From: JBLMXQ01 sp050257855
GTDB lineage: Bacteria; Acidobacteriota; Vicinamibacteria; Vicinamibacterales; CAVVIG01
Direction: 5' to 3'
NCBI GenBank assembly: GCA_050257855.1
Contig: JBLMXQ010000148.1
Coordinates: 1 to 64,000 of the forward strand
DNA length: 64,000 nucleotides
The notes beneath the pieces were generated by a model, which made no database searches, had not been told where the DNA came from, and worked only from the letters and a program-made list of their open reading frames with translations. A program made the translations under genes and the position numbers. The number at the start of each line of letters is the position of its first letter. Position 1 is the stretch's first letter. This document shows positions 1 to 9,600 of this stretch, piece by piece.

Positions 1-180
1 GCCGTCCCGACGCTCGATGGATTGGTAGGGGACGGCCCTTCACCCCGTCCCGACCCTCGACGGACTGGTAGGGGACGGCCTTCAGGCCGTCCCGACCCTC
101 GATGGACTGGTAGGGGACGGCCCTTCACCCCGTCCCGACGCTCGACGGACTGGTAGGGGACGGCCTTCAGGCCGTCCCGA
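1..180. repeat. Tandem array of palindromic GGGACGGCC repeats
   Basis: Four copies of a 42-43 base unit start near 24, 67, 109 and 152. Each carries GGTAGGGGACGGCC followed by TTCAGGCCGTCCC or a variant (CTTCACCCCGTCCC). Two copies form a near-perfect hairpin; in the other two the second arm is degraded. The array continues off the left edge and stops 30 bases before the amidohydrolase start. It has no coding character. It belongs to the dispersed palindrome family also seen at 3012, 5194, 13077, 23288, 34350 and 63891. Confidence 0.9.
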
Positions 181-209
181 CGCTCCGGCCGAGCGAAGAA
201 AGGAGCACG

Positions 210-1574
210 ATGTCCGCGCGCATCATCCTCGCAATCGCAATCGCCGGCGCCGCCGTCGCGGGCCTCCAGGCCCAGGCCGGCGCGCAGCAGGCCATGCCGC
301 CGCAGAAGGTGACCGTGATACGCGCCGGCCGGATCATCGACCCGGAAACCGGCGCGGTCGCGACGAACCAGGAGATCGTCGTCCAGGGCGAGCGCATCCG
401 GGAGATCGGCTCGAACGTGACGATTCCGGCCGGCGCTGACGTCATCGACCTCTCGAAGCTGACCGTGCTGCCCGGGTTCGTCGACACCCACACGCACGAG
501 GCGCTGACCTACAAGGAGGTCCCCGAGAACAACATCTATTACTACACGTACGTCACCGACCCCACGCCGCTGCGGGCGATTCAGGCGGCCTCGAATGCGA
601 TGCAGCTGCTGGCGGCCGGCTTCACCGTCGTCTGCGACGTCGGGAACAACGGCCTCTACGCCGATACGGCGCTGCGGCAGGCGATCGAGCAGGGCTGGAT
701 CCCCGGGCCGACGATCATACCGTCCGGCCTGATCATCAGCACGACCGGCGGTCAGTTCACGCCGTCGCCCGAGATGTACAAGTTCCACGACATCGTCTAT
801 CCCGAGTACCTTGAGGCGAACAGCCATGACGAGATCGTCAAGGCCGTGCGCGAGAACCTGCTCTTCGGCGCGAAGGTGATCAAGATCTGCCTCGACTGCA
901 AGCCGTGGGGGTATTCCGTCGACGACATCAGGCTGTTCATGAGCGAGGCGGCCAAGGGCGGGGCCAAGGTGAACGCGCACGTGCAGACGCGCGACGGCGC
1001 CCAGCGCGCGATCGACGCCGGCCTCCATGTGATTTCCCACGGCCAGCAGCTCACGCCGGAACAGCACGCGCAGATGGCGCAGAAGGGCATCTACCTCGCG
1101 AGCACCGACACTCCGTTCACCGAGTATCGAGGGTCCCGGGAGGGAGAGCAGCACGCGGCCGCCGAGCTTCGCGACGCCTGGGAGAAAGGCGTCGGCATCA
1201 CCTTCTCGACCGACATGGATTACTGGAACGATCGGATGAAGCGGCCGGACGGGGAGTGGATGAACCGCGGCGAGCTGACGATCGCGTTTCTGAAGACGTG
1301 GAAGACGGCCGGCATCCCGAACAAGGACATCCTGCGGGCGCTGACGATCACGGGCTACAAGGCCGCCGACGTTGAAAAAGATCAGCGTGGTCCGCTCAAG
1401 GCCGGCAACTTCGCCGACATCGTCGCCGTGCAGGGCGATCCGCTCGCCGACATCGACGCGGTCCGCAACGTCCAGTTCGTCATGAAGAACGGGCAGGTGT
1501 TCAAGCGGAACGGAGTGATCACGATAGACAGTCTGCTCCATCCCGGGCCCGTCAACGGGTTCCGGAGACGATGA
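210..1574 (+). CDS. Exported metal-dependent amidohydrolase
   Basis: A 454-residue amidohydrolase-superfamily enzyme that probably hydrolyses a C-N bond in a cyclic amide or dipeptide-like substrate in the periplasm. Residues 1-25 look like a signal peptide (hydrophobic IILAIAIAGAAVAG, then AGA/Q). The metal-site pattern is visible in order: HTH at about 94-96, Lys225 in a VIKIC context (candidate carbamylated lysine), His257 in NAHVQ, His277 in VISHG and Asp335 in FSTDM. The C-terminal LKAGNFADIVAVQGDPLAD segment is the typical composite-domain return. The start has a strong Shine-Dalgarno, AAAGGAG, 8 bases upstream. The stop overlaps the next gene (ATGA), so the two are probably co-translated. 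The exact substrate cannot be read from the sequence. Confidence 0.92.
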   Translation: MSARIILAIAIAGAAVAGLQAQAGAQQAMPPQKVTVIRAGRIIDPETGAVATNQEIVVQGERIREIGSNVTIPAGADVIDLSKLTVLPGFVDTHTHEALTYKEVPENNIYYYTYVTDPTPLRAIQAASNAMQLLAAGFTVVCDVGNNGLYADTALRQAIEQGWIPGPTIIPSGLIISTTGGQFTPSPEMYKFHDIVYPEYLEANSHDEIVKAVRENLLFGAKVIKICLDCKPWGYSVDDIRLFMSEAAKGGAKVNAHVQTRDGAQRAIDAGLHVISHGQQLTPEQHAQMAQKGIYLASTDTPFTEYRGSREGEQHAAAELRDAWEKGVGITFSTDMDYWNDRMKRPDGEWMNRGELTIAFLKTWKTAGIPNKDILRALTITGYKAADVEKDQRGPLKAGNFADIVAVQGDPLADIDAVRNVQFVMKNGQVFKRNGVITIDSLLHPGPVNGFRRR

Positions 1575-2998
1575 ACGCCTCGACCGAGCCGTCTGGACTC
1601 CTCATCGGCGGCGAGTGGGTCCACCGTCCGGGCTCGATCGAGGTGCGGAATCCGTTCGACGGCGCGTGGGTCGCTACCGTAACGGCGGGGACGCGCGACG
1701 ATGTGGCCGCCGCCGTGGCGGCGGCCCGCGCCTCGCTGGCCATCGAGTTCCCGCTGCACGCCCGCTGCGACGTCCTCATGCGGGCAGCTGCGCTCATCGA
1801 GACGAAGCAGGAGGAGTACGCGCGCCAGATCGCCATCGAGGGCAGCAAGACGATTCGAGAGGCCAGGCGCGAGCCGCCGCGGGCGGCAACCATCCTGCGG
1901 CTGTCAGCCGGGCAGGCTCAGCAGGTGTGCGGTGAGACGCTGCCGTTCGACAGCCGGCCGGGCTCGGAGAACCGCGTCGGGTACTACTTCCGCGTTCCGG
2001 TCGGCGTCGTGGCGGCGATCATGCCGTTCAACGATCCCCTGGCCGTGTTCGCGCACAAGGTTGGTCCCGCGCTGGCCGCCGGCAACGCGGTCGTCGTGAA
2101 GCCGGCCTCGGCGACGCCGCTGTCGGCCCTGCGCGCGGCGGCCGATCTGATGGCCGCAGGCCTTCCGCCGGGGCGCCTGAATGTCGTCACCGGACGCGGG
2201 GAGGAGGTCGGCGCAGCGCTCGCCGCGGATCCCCGCGTGCGCCTTCTCACCTTCACCGGCGGCGCCGCGACCGGCGAGCGGCTCACGCGCGTGGCGGGCG
2301 TGAAGAAGCTTCTGCTGGAGCTCGGATCGAACTCGCCGGTGATCGTGCTGGACGACGCCCGGCTCGGGCAGGCCGCCGATGCGATCGTCGCCGGCGCGTT
2401 CGCGCAGGCGGGGCAGAACTGTCTCGGCGTGCAGCGGGTGTTCGTTCACGAGGCGGTCTACGAGCCGTTCCGCCGCGAGGTGGTCGAGCGCACCGCCCGG
2501 CTCAAGGCGGGATCCTCACTCGACGAGACCGTGGACGTCTGCGCGATGATCAGCGAACGCCAGGCGGCGCGCCTGGACTCGTGGATCGCCGAGGCGGTGA
2601 GCGGCGGAGCGCGTGTACTCGTGGGCAACCGCCGGCAAGGGACGGTCGTCTGGCCGACCGTGCTCGAAGAGGTCCCGCGCGGCGTCAGGCTCGATTGCGC
2701 GGAAGCGTACGGGCCGGTGATGTCGCTGTACCGCGCGTCGTCGCTCGACGAAGCGATCGAGCGCGCCAACGCCGTCGACTATGGGCTGCACGCAGCAATA
2801 TTCACCGAGCGCCTGCGCGATGCGTTCGCAGCAGCGCGGCAGCTCGAGGTGGGCGCCGTCATCGTGAACGATTCCACCGACTATCGTCTGGACGTGATGC
2901 CGTTCGGCGGGACGAAGTCGAGCGGCGTCGGACGCGAGGGCGTTCGGTTCGCCATCGAGGAGATGACCGAGACCCGGGTGGTCTGCCTGAACCTGTAG
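1571..2998 (+). CDS. NAD(P)-dependent aldehyde dehydrogenase
   Basis: A 475-residue aldehyde dehydrogenase that oxidises an aldehyde to a carboxylate with NAD(P). The fold's landmarks are present: Asn154 in MPFND (oxyanion), Glu250 in LELGSN (general base) and the nucleophile Cys284 in GQNCLG, followed by the EAYGPV and PFGGTKSSGVGREG segments near the C terminus. Length is normal for the family and there is no signal peptide, so it acts in the cytoplasm. Its ATG lies inside the stop of the upstream amidohydrolase (4-base overlap), suggesting one transcript and perhaps consecutive steps, although the two enzymes are predicted in different compartments. It resembles the succinate-semialdehyde/glyceraldehyde-3-phosphate dehydrogenase type, but the substrate is not assignable. 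Confidence 0.93.
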   Translation: MNASTEPSGLLIGGEWVHRPGSIEVRNPFDGAWVATVTAGTRDDVAAAVAAARASLAIEFPLHARCDVLMRAAALIETKQEEYARQIAIEGSKTIREARREPPRAATILRLSAGQAQQVCGETLPFDSRPGSENRVGYYFRVPVGVVAAIMPFNDPLAVFAHKVGPALAAGNAVVVKPASATPLSALRAAADLMAAGLPPGRLNVVTGRGEEVGAALAADPRVRLLTFTGGAATGERLTRVAGVKKLLLELGSNSPVIVLDDARLGQAADAIVAGAFAQAGQNCLGVQRVFVHEAVYEPFRREVVERTARLKAGSSLDETVDVCAMISERQAARLDSWIAEAVSGGARVLVGNRRQGTVVWPTVLEEVPRGVRLDCAEAYGPVMSLYRASSLDEAIERANAVDYGLHAAIFTERLRDAFAAARQLEVGAVIVNDSTDYRLDVMPFGGTKSSGVGREGVRFAIEEMTETRVVCLNL

Positions 2999-3011
2999 CG
3001 GCTGGGGTTCC

Positions 3012-3250
3012 GGGACGGCCTGAAGGCCGTCCCCTACCGATGCAGTGCGAAGGCCGTCCCCTACCGATGCAGTGCGAAGGCCGTCCCCTACCGATGCAGT
3101 GCGAAGGCCGTCCCCTACCGACGCGGTGCGAAGGCCGTCCCCTACCGATACAGTGCGAAGGCCGTCCCCTACCGATGCAGTGCGAAGGCCGTCCCCTACC
3201 GATGCGTGCGAAAGGTCGGCCCCCGGCCGATGCGTGCCGAAGGCCGTCTT
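3012..3250. repeat. 27-base tandem array of GGCCGTCCCCTACC units
   Basis: After a leading palindrome (GGGACGGCCTGAAGGCCGTCCC at 3012-3033), the 27-base unit GAAGGCCGTCCCCTACCGATGCAGTGC repeats head to tail from about 3022. Six near-identical copies begin at 3022, 3049, 3076, 3103, 3130 and 3157, a seventh at 3184 lacks one base, and two decayed copies follow to about 3250. Single-base differences (ACGCGG, ATACAG) mark copies 4 and 5. Because 27 is divisible by 3, the array stays open in several frames and would encode a repetitive peptide, but no start or family supports translation. It fills almost the whole 306-base gap between the aldehyde dehydrogenase and oligoendopeptidase genes. Confidence 0.93.
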
Positions 3251-3292
3251 CGACATGGACGACGCTCGACGCCAGGACGGGAGTCGCTGCGA

Positions 3293-3298
3293 TATGAT
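3293..3298 (+). promoter_or_regulatory. Candidate -10 element of leaderless pepF-like gene
   Basis: TATGAT ends 6 bases before the ATG at 3305, which would place transcription initiation at or next to the A of the start codon. No Shine-Dalgarno lies between. The same hexamer-N6-ATG arrangement occurs at 12173 and 30202. No convincing -35 hexamer is visible. Confidence 0.45.
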
Positions 3299-3304
3299 CG
3301 GCGG

Positions 3305-5164
3305 ATGCATCCGTTGACGTTTCCCGCCGAGGCCCCCGCCGCGCCGCCGCTGCGCGACCGGACGGAGATTCCCGACCGCTTCAAGTGGAAGCTGACCGAC
3401 ATCTTCGCCGACTGGAACGGCTGGCAGGCGGCGTACGACGAGCTCGACAGGAAGATCGGCGAGTACGCCGCCCTGCAGGGGTCGCTCGCGAAAGGCGCGG
3501 CGTCGCTTCACGCGGCGTTCAACCTGGCCGACGACATTGGCCAGCTGACCTACAAGGTCTGGTACTTCGCGTCGCTGAAGTACGACGAGGACCAGCGCGA
3601 CAACCAGATCAACGCGAAGCGCCAGCAGGTTCAGATCCTGTTCGCGAAGGAAGCGCAGGCGACCGCCTGGTTCAACCCGGAGCTGCTGCAGATTCCGCTC
3701 GAGACCGTGCAGGGCTGGATGAAGGAGCACCCGGGCCTGGCGGTGTACCGGTTTGCCGTCGAGGATCTCTACCGCCAGCAGGAGCACGTGCTCGACGAGA
3801 AGGGCGAGCACCTGCTGTCGCTCGCGAGCCGCTTCGCCTCGACGCCGCACGATGCGTACTCCGCGCTGTCGACCGCCGACGTCAAGTATCCGAGCGTCGC
3901 GCTCTCGACGGGGGACGTCACGCTCACCTACGGGCAGTATCGAGCCATTCTCGCCACCAACCGGAATCAGGCCGACCGCGCGCTCGCGTTCCGCGCCTTT
4001 CACGAGCTGTACGCGAAGGACGTGAACACGTACGCGTCGCTCTACAACGCCGTCCTGCAGCGCGACTGGTTCTTCTCGCAGGCACGCCATTACGAGACGA
4101 TGCTGGACGCGGCGCTGCACGGCGACAACATCCCGCCGGCCGTGGTGACCAACCTGATCGAGACGACGAAAGCCGGGACCGAGCCGCTGCGCCGGTACCA
4201 CCGGCTGCGCAAGCGCGTGCTCGGCCTCGAGTCGTACCACTCGTACGACACGACCATCCCGCTCGTCGACTTCGACGAGAAGTACCGGTACGACGACGTG
4301 CTCGGGTGGCTGACCGAATCGGTGAAGCCGCTCGGGCCGGACTACGAGCGCCGGATGCGCGAGGGGCTGGCGGGCGGCTGGATCGACGTGTACGAAAATC
4401 CGGGCAAGCGCAGCGGGGCGTATTCGGCGCCCGTGTACGGCGTGCACCCGTACATGCTGCTGAACTACAACGATACGCTCGACGCCGTGTTCACGCTCGC
4501 GCACGAGATGGGGCACTCGATGCACACGCTCCTCTCGCACGAGCACCAGCCGTTCGTGTACGCGGGCTACACCATCTTCGTCGCCGAGGTGCCGTCCACG
4601 CTGAGCGAGGCGCTGTTCCTGGAGTTCATGCTCGCGCGCGCCACGGACGAGCGCGAGCGGATTGTCCTCCTGCAGCACGCCATCGACGGCATCGTGTCCA
4701 CCTTCTACACGCAGGTGATGTTCGCCGACTACGAACTGCAGGCGCATCGGCTGGTGGAGGAGGGGAAGCCCGTGACCGGCGACGGGCTGAGCGAGATGTA
4801 CTTCGGCCTGCTGAAGGCGTATCACGGCGACGCGATCGACTACGACGAGCTGTCGCGCATCACGTGGGCGCGGATTCCGCACTTCTTCAGCACGCCGTAC
4901 TACGTCTACCAGTACGCGACCTGCTATGCGTCGAGCGCGCAGCTGATCACGGAGCTGACGGGCGGCACGGAGGCCTCGCGCCGCGACGCCATCGACCGGT
5001 ACCTGACCCTGCTCAAGTCGGGCGGCAGCGATCACCCGATGACGCTGCTGAAGCGCGCGGGCGTCGACCTGAGCACGCCGGAGCCGGTCAAGGCGGTCGT
5101 CGCGCAGCTCGACACGCTGGTCAGCCGCCTCGAGCACGAGATCGCCGCGCTGCCGAAACGATGA
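3305..5164 (+). CDS. pepF: M3-family oligoendopeptidase F
   Basis: A 619-residue zinc metallopeptidase of the M3B oligoendopeptidase F family, which cleaves short peptides, usually in the cytoplasm. The zinc motif HEMGH is at 400-404 in AHEMGHSMHT, with the third ligand expected in the STLSEALFLEF segment about 25 residues later. The N-terminal KWKLTDIFADW is the family's usual opening, and PYYVYQYATCYASS near the C terminus is also typical. I place the start at the ATG at 3305, because the longer open frame begins inside the repeat array and because a -10-like TATGAT sits exactly 6 bases upstream. No signal peptide is seen. It faces the convergent CoA-binding gene across a short palindrome. 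Confidence 0.93.
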   Translation: MHPLTFPAEAPAAPPLRDRTEIPDRFKWKLTDIFADWNGWQAAYDELDRKIGEYAALQGSLAKGAASLHAAFNLADDIGQLTYKVWYFASLKYDEDQRDNQINAKRQQVQILFAKEAQATAWFNPELLQIPLETVQGWMKEHPGLAVYRFAVEDLYRQQEHVLDEKGEHLLSLASRFASTPHDAYSALSTADVKYPSVALSTGDVTLTYGQYRAILATNRNQADRALAFRAFHELYAKDVNTYASLYNAVLQRDWFFSQARHYETMLDAALHGDNIPPAVVTNLIETTKAGTEPLRRYHRLRKRVLGLESYHSYDTTIPLVDFDEKYRYDDVLGWLTESVKPLGPDYERRMREGLAGGWIDVYENPGKRSGAYSAPVYGVHPYMLLNYNDTLDAVFTLAHEMGHSMHTLLSHEHQPFVYAGYTIFVAEVPSTLSEALFLEFMLARATDERERIVLLQHAIDGIVSTFYTQVMFADYELQAHRLVEEGKPVTGDGLSEMYFGLLKAYHGDAIDYDELSRITWARIPHFFSTPYYVYQYATCYASSAQLITELTGGTEASRRDAIDRYLTLLKSGGSDHPMTLLKRAGVDLSTPEPVKAVVAQLDTLVSRLEHEIAALPKR

Positions 5165-5193
5165 CGGTGGGCCGGCAGGCCCGCAGGACCCGC

Positions 5194-5220
5194 GGGCGGA
5201 CCTGACGGTCCGCCCCTACC
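5194..5220. repeat. Palindromic repeat between convergent genes
   Basis: GGGCGGACC (5194-5202), loop TGAC, GGTCCGCCC (5207-5215), then CTACC: a perfect 9-base-pair stem. It lies in the 51-base gap between two convergent genes. CTA at 5216-5218, part of the conserved CCCCTACC tail, is the TAG stop codon of the minus-strand CoA-binding gene. It could act as a bidirectional terminator, although no U-tract follows. Confidence 0.75.
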
Positions 5221-5641
5221 GTTGCTTCTTCTGCACCTGGAGCATCGCGTGCGTCGCGCCGATGCACGCGTCCATCACGACGACCAACCCTCCCTTCCGC
5301 GCGCGCGCCGCGGCTTCCTCGCTGACGATCCCCGTCTGCAGCCACAGGGCCTTCGCGCCGATCTTCACCGCCTCGTCTGCAATCTGCGGCGTGTCCTCCG
5401 AACGCCGGAACACATCCACGATGTCGATGCCCTCCGGCACGTCGAGGAGCGAAGGATAGGAGCGTTCGCCGAGCACCTCCGTCTCGCGCGGGTTGACGGG
5501 GACGACGCGGTACCCGACGCTCAACAGCTTCTTCATGATGCCGTGCGAAGCCTTGTCGGGGTTCGAGGAGGCGCCGACTATCGCGATCGTCCTGGCGTCG
5601 GTGAGGAGCTGCCTCAGTTCGTCATTCGAGGGGTTGGCCAT
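5216..5641 (-). CDS. CoA-binding (YccU/Rossmann) domain protein
   Basis: A 141-residue single-domain CoA-binding protein of the YccU type, a Rossmann fold related to the CoA-binding part of succinyl-CoA synthetase. The nucleotide loop IAIVGASSNPDKAS is at about 19-32, followed by VVPVNP (47-52), the SYPSLLDVPE segment, and LWLQTGIVSEEA, characteristic of the family. The full-length family is 130-150 residues, so the protein is complete. A cysteine near the C terminus (MDACIGATHA) is typical. The start is the ATG at 5641 next to a NPSNDELRQLL helix. The biological role of the family is unclear; binding of CoA or an acyl-CoA is inferred from the fold. The last codon and stop fall at the edge of the palindrome at 5194. 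Confidence 0.9.
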   Translation of the reverse strand: MANPSNDELRQLLTDARTIAIVGASSNPDKASHGIMKKLLSVGYRVVPVNPRETEVLGERSYPSLLDVPEGIDIVDVFRRSEDTPQIADEAVKIGAKALWLQTGIVSEEAAARARKGGLVVVMDACIGATHAMLQVQKKQR

Positions 5642-5682
5642 CACGACATTGTAGCCATGTTGCGGAGTGAGCCTCGGCTCGA

Positions 5683-6375
5683 CTAGTGGAAGAGGAGGTG
5701 AGCCACCGGCCGCTCCCAGCCGTTGTAGATCAACGCGATGGCCGTGATGTCGAAGGCGGCGTGCGCGATCATCACGATCCAGATCTGCCGCTGCCACGCG
5801 AAGATTCCGCCGAACACGAGGCCGGTCATGGCGGCCTGCTCGACCCCTGGCAGGCCCTGGTCGCCGTAGTGCGCGACCGCGAACAGGGCCGCGGTCAGCA
5901 CGACGGTCGCCACGAGAGCCGCGCCGGCGTGGCCGAGCAGCTTGCCTGAACGCTCGAACAGGTAGCCGCGGAAGAGCACCTCCTCGCCGAATGCGGCGCT
6001 CACGAGAACCACTGTCAGCATCCACGGCAGCGCGGCTGCGTTTCCGGCCAGGTACTGGTATCGAACGTTGACGGCCGGCGCGCCGAGCATCGGCATGACG
6101 AGAGCCTTCAGAACAAGTTTCAGACCGATCCCGAGCGCCGCGCCCGCCGCGGCGGTCGCGGGCCAGCTGCGCGGGGCAGCGAAGCCGAGGGCGCGAAGCG
6201 GCGTGTCGGACAGCTGTGCCCACACCAGCACGAGAAAGGCGCCGGCCACGGGTCCTGCGAGGCTGCCCGCCACGATCACGAGAAACGCGAGTACGCCGAG
6301 CGGACCCAGCTCACGTAAACGATGGGCGGTGTCCGGCGTCCGGGACCATGCAGGGGGCCCGTCGACGAGGGTCAT
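5683..6375 (-). CDS. CPBP-family intramembrane glutamic endopeptidase
   Basis: A 230-residue membrane protein of the CPBP (CAAX protease and bacteriocin-processing, Abi) family. The first family motif EEVLFRGYLFER has Glu131, Glu132 and Arg136; downstream histidines in FAVAHYGDQG and AHAAFD fit the second and third motifs. Six or more hydrophobic segments are visible. I chose the ATG at 6375 over one 96 bases upstream because the extra N terminus is polar and low-complexity. It shares orientation with the CoA-binding gene 41 bases downstream. The family cleaves prenylated or membrane substrates; the substrate here is unknown. Upstream lies a 246-base divergent region facing the Asp-box gene. 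Confidence 0.88.
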   Translation of the reverse strand: MTLVDGPPAWSRTPDTAHRLRELGPLGVLAFLVIVAGSLAGPVAGAFLVLVWAQLSDTPLRALGFAAPRSWPATAAAGAALGIGLKLVLKALVMPMLGAPAVNVRYQYLAGNAAALPWMLTVVLVSAAFGEEVLFRGYLFERSGKLLGHAGAALVATVVLTAALFAVAHYGDQGLPGVEQAAMTGLVFGGIFAWQRQIWIVMIAHAAFDITAIALIYNGWERPVAHLLFH

Positions 6376-6588
6376 GGCGGCAGGATCACGGCTGGAGCCA
6401 GCGCACGGCTCTCGTGTGCTCGGCGCGTTGTTCCGCGTCCCAGTCGCCGGTGCAGCGTCCTTCGTCTCCAAGGTGCCCCATCCGCCTTCCGCGGCAATCC
6501 CGCGGATCGGATCCCTTTCGACAGCGGAGTCGTGACGTTCCGTGACATTTTACGGCAACCGCGCATGAACCAATCCGCGACGACGGTG

Positions 6589-6615
6589 CTAGACTCCTTG
6601 GCACTTCCGGGAGGA
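6589..6615 (+). promoter_or_regulatory. Candidate promoter and ribosome site of the Asp-box gene
   Basis: TAGACT at 6589-6594 is a plausible -10 hexamer. About 15 bases further, GGGAGGA (6609-6615) is a good Shine-Dalgarno, 6-7 bases before the ATG at 6622. Together they favour this start over the in-frame ATG at 6565, which would lie upstream of the proposed transcript start. No clear -35 is seen. Confidence 0.45.
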
Positions 6616-6621
6616 CAGAGC

Positions 6622-9600
6622 ATGCTCGGCATCTTCAGATATCGCGTGTTGTGGGCTTGCGCGATCGTGGCGGCGCTCGTCGCGAGCGACCAGTTCAGGG
6701 CGGCAGCGCAGCCGCCGGCGGCCGGTGCGGCGCTCGATCCGGCCATTCTGCACGCCTATCAGTGGCGCAGCATCGGGCCGGCGCGCGGCGGGCGCTCCAT
6801 TGCCGTGACCGGCGTGAGGGGACGGCGCAACGAAGGATATTTCGGCGCGGTCGGCGGCGGGCTGTGGAAGACGACCGACGGCGGCCAGAACTGGACGCCG
6901 GTGACCGACGGTCAGATCCACAGCGGGTCGGTCGGCGCCGTGGCGGTCTCGGAATCCAACCCCGACATCGTCTTCATCGGCACGGGCGAGTCGTGCATCC
7001 GCGGCAACATCCAGCCGGGCGACGGCGTCTACAAGTCGACCGATGCCGGGAAGACCTGGACGCACGTCGGCTTCTCCGACTCGGATGCCATTTCGAAGAT
7101 CCGCATTCACCCCACCAACCCGGACATCGTCTTCGTCGCCGACTTCGGCCGGTACGGCAAGCAGAGCGACGAGCGCGGCGTCTACAAGTCGACCGACGGC
7201 GGCAAGACGTGGAAGCGCGTGCTGTTCCGCGACGGGAAGACGGGCGCCGTGGACGTCGAGTTCGATCGCCGCAACCCGACCGTGATGTATGCCGCGCTGT
7301 GGGAGGCGTACCGCGTCGAGTACCAGATGTCGAGCGGCGGCCCGGGCAGCGGCCTGTTCAAGTCCACCGACGGCGGCGACACGTGGACCGAGATCACGCG
7401 TCATCCGGGGCTGCCGCAGGGCGTGGTCGGCAAGATGACCGTCTCGGTCTCCGGCGCTGATTCCAACCGCGTCTACCTGCTCGAGGAGAACGCGCACGGC
7501 GGCCTCTTCGTCTCCGACGACGCCGGCGCGACGTGGAAGCTGGTGAACGACGGGCACAACATCCGGCAGCGCGCGTTCTACTACACGCACGTGTTCGCCG
7601 ACCCGGTCGACAAGGACACGGTGTACATGCTGAACACGAGCGCCTTCCGGTCGACCGACGGCGGCAAGACGCTCCAGAACATCGGCCGCGGCACGCACGG
7701 CGACTTCCACGACCTCTGGATCGATCCTGACGACGCAAAGCACGTGATGATTGGCAACGACGGTGGCGGCGCGATCACGTTCGACATCGCCGCGAAGCCG
7801 CCGACCTGGTCCGAGGAAGACTACGCGACGGCGCAGTTCTATCACGTGATCACGACGAAGCACGTGCCCTATCACGTGTGCGGAGCGCAGCAGGACAACA
7901 CGACGCTGTGCGTGCCGAGCGACACCGGGCCCGGCGGCGTCGGTGCGGTCGGCGGCGGCTTCGGGCGGATTCCGCCGGAGGCGCCGTACCCGGTCGGCGG
8001 CGGCGAGCCGGGCTACATCGCTCCCGATCCGCGCAACCCGGACGTCTTCTATTCCGGCGCGAACAACGGCGCGTTCACGACGCGGCTCGACCGCCGCACG
8101 GGCGAGCTGAAGGAGGTGGGCGCCTACCCGCGGTTCTTCTCCGGCGAGCCGTCGGACGCGGTGAAGGAGCGCTGGCAGTGGACGTTCCCGATCATCTTCT
8201 CCTACGTCGATCCGAACGTCCTCTACGTCTCGTCGCAGCACGTCTGGAAGACGACCGACGGCGGCCAGACCTGGACGCGCATCAGCGGTGATCTCACGCG
8301 CCACGATCCCAAGACGATGGGCGAGTCGGGCGGGCCAATCACGCACGACATGAACAGCCCGGAGATCTACGCGACCGTCTTCTCGCTCGCGCCCGGCAAG
8401 ACCGACGTCAACGTCATCTGGGCCGGCTCCGATGACGGCCTCGTGCACGTGACGCGCGACGGCGGCAAGACCTGGACCAACGTGACGCCGAAGGACATGC
8501 CGGACCTCGGGCGCGTCAGCCAGATCGACGGCTCGGCGTTCGACGCGGGCACGGCCTACATGGCCGTGAAGAAGCCGCTGCTCGAGGACTACGCGCCGTA
8601 CATCTACCGGACGCACGACTTCGGCAGGACGTGGACGAAGATCGTCGACGGCATCGCGCCGAACGACTACACGCACGTCGTCCGCGAGGATCCGACGCGC
8701 AAAGGGCTGCTGTACGCCGGGACCGAGCACGGCTTCTACATCTCGTACGACGACGGCGATCACTGGCAGTCGCTGCGGCTGAACCTGCCGGACACGCAGG
8801 TGTCGGACATCTGGGTGGAGGCGAACGACCTCGCGATCGCCACGCACGGGCGCGGGTTCTACATCCTCGACAACATCGCCGCGCTCCGGCAGTACGGGGC
8901 GGAGGCGACCGACGCGGCCGAAGCGTACCTGTTCAAGCCGGGCGACGCCATTCACTCGGCCGAGAACGCGACGATCGAGTACTGGCTCAAGAAGCCGGCG
9001 CAGAAGCTGGCGCTGGACATCCTCGACGCCAAAGGGCAGGTGATCCGATCCTACACCGGCGAGATGCCGAAGAAGGACGCCCAGGAGAGCGAGGACGGCT
9101 TCCCGCGTCGCGGACCGCAGCATCCGTCGATGGCGGCCGGGCTCAACCGCTTCCCGTGGGACCTGCGTTACGAGTCGGTGAAGTCGTTCCCCGGCATGAT
9201 CCTCTGGGGCGCGACGACGAACGGCCCGATGGCGCTGCCGGGCTCGTATCAGGTGCGGCTCACGGTAGACGGGCAGACGCTCACGCAGCCGGTCACGATC
9301 AAGAAGCATCCGTTGCGCAACATCAGTCTCACGGACCTGCAGACCCAGCTCGACGTGGCGCTGCAGATTCGCGACAAGGTCGACGAGGCGAACGAGGCGG
9401 TCATCCAGATCCGGCGGATCAAGAAGGACATCGACGATCGGCTGAAGAAGAAGGACGACAGCGACCTGCGCGCGATCGGCAACCGCCTGACGCGCAATCT
9501 CAGCGTGATCGAGGAGAACGTGTATCAGGTCCAGAACCAGAGCAATCAGGACCCGCTGAACTTCCCGATCAGGATCAACAACCGGCTCGCGTCGCTGCTG

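Noticed and set aside
3012..3250. Possible CRISPR array
   Set aside because: Units are contiguous 27-base repeats without unique spacers, and no cas genes are present.
2581..3297. A frame encoding EGRPLPMQC repeats, which could be taken for a repetitive protein
   Set aside because: It exists only because the 27-base non-coding repeat has a length divisible by three; the upstream part is an out-of-frame shadow of the aldehyde dehydrogenase gene.
2516..5137. An 873-residue open frame on the minus strand opposite the aldehyde dehydrogenase and oligoendopeptidase genes
   Set aside because: It is the reverse of two well-supported genes, is Arg/Val/Leu-rich without domains, and reads through the repeat array. 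Such shadows are expected at this GC content.
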